Assembly: GCA_041917975.1 (NCBI GenBank)
Contig: JAYRWN010000196.1
Coordinates: 1 to 8,486, forward strand
DNA: 8,486 nucleotides
Source of the DNA: JAYRWN01 sp041917975
Lineage (GTDB): Bacteria; Bacteroidota; Bacteroidia; Chitinophagales; Saprospiraceae
Direction of reading: 5' to 3'
Both the position numbers and the translations under genes were made by a program. Within the stretch, counting starts at the first letter, position 1, and the number at the start of each line of letters is the position of its first letter. The notes below the pieces were generated by a model. The model was given only the letters and a program-made list of their open reading frames with translations, was not told where the DNA came from and searched no databases. Below are positions 6,970-8,486 of the stretch, piece after piece.

Positions 6970-7902
6970 TTAATGGGTTGATGAGGTCGGTTGAGTTAAT
7001 GGTTGTTTTGGCTCAAAAGTTTTATCTTCTGTTAAGTCGTCGACCACCAGGAAGGACGATTCCCCGGTTGGTTGAGACGGCGCTTGCAGCTGGCCTAATG
7101 AAGACCCCAGCATTTCTGCCAGATTATTTTTTATTTTTTCATCCTGTTCTAAAAATTCAAAATCCAATTCATCATACCGATACAAATGCCATTCTCCCCC
7201 ATAAAACTCCAGGGCGGTTAGATTTTCAATCCAATCACCCGAATTCATGTAGATGATGGTTTTATCTTCGACGGATACTTTTTTTACACTGGGCTGATGA
7301 ATATGGCCGCAAACGACATAATCAAAGCCTTTATCCAGGCCGGATTGGATGGCTATTTTTTCAAAATCCTGAATAAATTTTACCGCTTTTTTTACGGAAT
7401 GTTTGACCTGGTGGGCAAAGGATAGTTTACTGAGGTGGAATTTTTCGCGCACCTTGTTGATCAGCCGGTTAATCCGGATCAAGTAATCATAACCCCAGCC
7501 ACCCATTTTGGCCAGCCAGGGGGAAATCAATACCGAAGCATCAAATACATCTCCATGAAAAATCCAGTATTTTTTTCCGGCCAGGTGCAGTTCAAGTTGA
7601 TCGCGAATACTTAAGTTACCCAAATCCACCTGATCAAAACGGCGCATCATCTCATCGTGATTACCGGTGAGGTAATACACCTTAGTACCGTGAATGGCTT
7701 TTTTCAGAATTTGGTTAATGACCTGTAAATGTGCAGCGGGGAAATAATTTTTTTTAAATTGCCAGATATCAAATAAATCGCCGTTAAGGATTAATAGATT
7801 TACGTCTAAATTTTTTAAGTAATTTAGTAATTCTCGGGCATGACAGCCATAGGTTCCCAGATGTGTATCAGAGAGTATGGCCACGTCAATTTTTCTTTTC
7901 AT
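6970..7902 (-). CDS. Calcineurin-like metallophosphoesterase, UDP-2,3-diacylglucosamine diphosphatase-like
   Basis: A 310-residue protein, ATG 7902-7900, TAA 6972-6970. All dimetal phosphoesterase motifs are present: D12 and H14 in SDTHLG, GDLFD at 41-45, GNHDE at 80-84, H116-G-D in IFHGD, GHIHQP at 199-204, and NSGDW at 220-224. This order and the 'SDTHLGTYGCHA' opening match the LpxH-like group annotated as UDP-2,3-diacylglucosamine hydrolase in Bacteroidota, which removes UMP in lipid A synthesis; the true substrate here is inferred. The catalytic part ends near residue 250. The remaining 60 residues are acidic, then rich in Q, P, S and T, and look disordered. It is first in a two-gene operon with the glycosyltransferase and is divergent from the transporter gene. 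Confidence 0.87.
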   Translation of the reverse strand: MKRKIDVAILSDTHLGTYGCHARELLNYLKNLDVNLLILNGDLFDIWQFKKNYFPAAHLQVINQILKKAIHGTKVYYLTGNHDEMMRRFDQVDLGNLSIRDQLELHLAGKKYWIFHGDVFDASVLISPWLAKMGGWGYDYLIRINRLINKVREKFHLSKLSFAHQVKHSVKKAVKFIQDFEKIAIQSGLDKGFDYVVCGHIHQPSVKKVSVEDKTIIYMNSGDWIENLTALEFYGGEWHLYRYDELDFEFLEQDEKIKNNLAEMLGSSLGQLQAPSQPTGESSFLVVDDLTEDKTFEPKQPLTQPTSSTH

Positions 7903-8129
7903 AGTTTACTGCTATTTTTTTCTGTATTATCTAACTACTGAATACCTTAGAAACCACAAAATTTTAAGTGACCCAGGATTGATTAAGTTTAAGTTTATCT
8001 TGTTTACAGTTAAATATCGCCCGCAAGGTGGCTGATGTATGTAAACCCAGTATTAAGTCAGGATTATGTTATGGCTAAATTTGGAAAATTATTTATCTTC
8101 CTGCTGTATCAAAATAAAATTGTAACTCC
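7903..8129. other. Divergent intergenic region between the phosphoesterase operon and the transporter
   Basis: These 227 bases must hold promoters for both directions. I see a tandem AAGTTT pair (AAGTTTAAGTTT near 7987-7998), AT-rich blocks next to both genes, and a short reading frame 8071-8145 (24 codons from ATG) that overlaps the transporter start in another frame. No convincing -10/-35 pair, metal-regulator box or riboswitch could be assigned by eye. Confidence 0.5.
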
Positions 8130-8486
8130 TTGTCAAACAAAATAGCCGGCTGGTGGGATTTTATACGGTCCCTGGGCCCCGGATTGATTACGGCCGCGCT
8201 GATCTTTGGGCCCAGTAAAATGACCATTACCTCCAAGCTGGGTGCACAATACAGTTATGAACTGCTGTGGATCATCCTGGTGGCCATCTTTTTTATGACA
8301 GTGTTTTCCATGCTTTCCAGTCGCCTGGGCTACGCGCTGGACCGTTCTTTACTCACCGTGATCGGCGAAAAATGGGGCCATAAAACAGCTCTGGCGGTGG
8401 GCTTGGGTATTTTCGTGGTGTGCGCATCTTTTCAGGCCGGCAATTCGGTAGGCGTAGGCATCTCCCTGGGCGAACTAACCTCTACA
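8130..8486 (+). CDS. Nramp-family metal transporter, N-terminal 119 codons (cut by window edge)
   Basis: The frame opens after TAA 8115-8117 and continues to the right edge. No ATG precedes the first membrane helix; TTG 8130-8132 is the best available start, giving SNKIAGWWDFIRSLGPGLIT at residues 2-21. Three hydrophobic segments are visible: about 15-34, 45-68 and 92-118. LGPGLITAAL, the LLW of helix 2 and FQAGNSVG of helix 3 are typical of the Nramp fold, an inner-membrane proton-coupled divalent-metal importer in the classical members. The helix-1 metal site, DPGN in classical Nramp, is here GPSK (27-30), so Asp and Asn ligands are absent. Such Bacteroidota Nramp relatives exist as far as I remember, but their substrate is not clear to me. 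The gene is GC-richer than the restriction operon and seems native. Start choice is uncertain. Confidence 0.8.
   Translation, partial: MSNKIAGWWDFIRSLGPGLITAALIFGPSKMTITSKLGAQYSYELLWIILVAIFFMTVFSMLSSRLGYALDRSLLTVIGEKWGHKTALAVGLGIFVVCASFQAGNSVGVGISLGELTST

Noticed and set aside
6966..7256. Plus-strand 96-codon frame opposite the phosphoesterase.
   Set aside because: Shadow of the low-complexity tail and the end of the catalytic domain.

Overview
The window looks like a piece of a Bacteroidota-type (Cytophaga/Flavobacteria/Bacteroides group) chromosome carrying an acquired restriction-modification module. The taxonomic inference rests on three things: the style of the UDP-diacylglucosamine-hydrolase-like phosphoesterase and its glycosyltransferase partner, the Nramp-type transporter whose first helix reads GPSK instead of DPGN, and an REP-like hairpin. 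It is inference from memory of these families, and no rRNA or other taxonomic marker is present.

Layout. Positions 1-123 hold the last 40 codons of a plus-strand gene cut by the window edge; it may be a transposase but cannot be named. Positions 124-316 are AT-rich spacer with one imperfect hairpin (244-265). Positions 317-5313, minus strand, form a two-gene operon transcribed right to left. A 337-residue SAM-binding methyltransferase-like subunit (GTG start at 5313) is followed, through a one-base stop/start overlap, by a 1327-residue protein. That large protein combines an N-terminal GIY-YIG-like (T5orf172/MUG113-type) nuclease-like domain, a DEAH SF2 helicase/translocase, an Eco57I-like N6-adenine methyltransferase domain with NPPY, and a C-terminal probable specificity region. 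Positions 5314-5904 contain the likely operon promoter, an AT-rich stretch, and a more GC-rich, coding-like remnant without a start. Positions 5905-7902, minus strand, are a tight two-gene operon: a calcineurin-like phosphoesterase of the LpxH-like type followed after 6 bases by a GT-B glycosyltransferase, together suggesting cell-envelope lipid or glycan work. A 227-base divergent spacer follows, then the first 119 codons of an Nramp-family transporter run off the right edge on the plus strand.

How it works together. The restriction module is the most notable content. The large protein alone appears to hold nuclease, motor, methylation and specificity functions, which resembles single-chain translocating restriction enzymes in concept. 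The partner subunit has its own clear SAM-binding motif (ACGEAPY) but no visible (D/N)PP(Y/F) catalytic motif, while the large protein has NPPY but a divergent motif I (INSKSGL). A composite or regulatory methyltransferase pair is therefore plausible. The module is visibly more AT-rich than the envelope genes and the transporter to its right, and it lies between a possible transposase tail and a broken gene remnant, as expected for a horizontally acquired defence locus.
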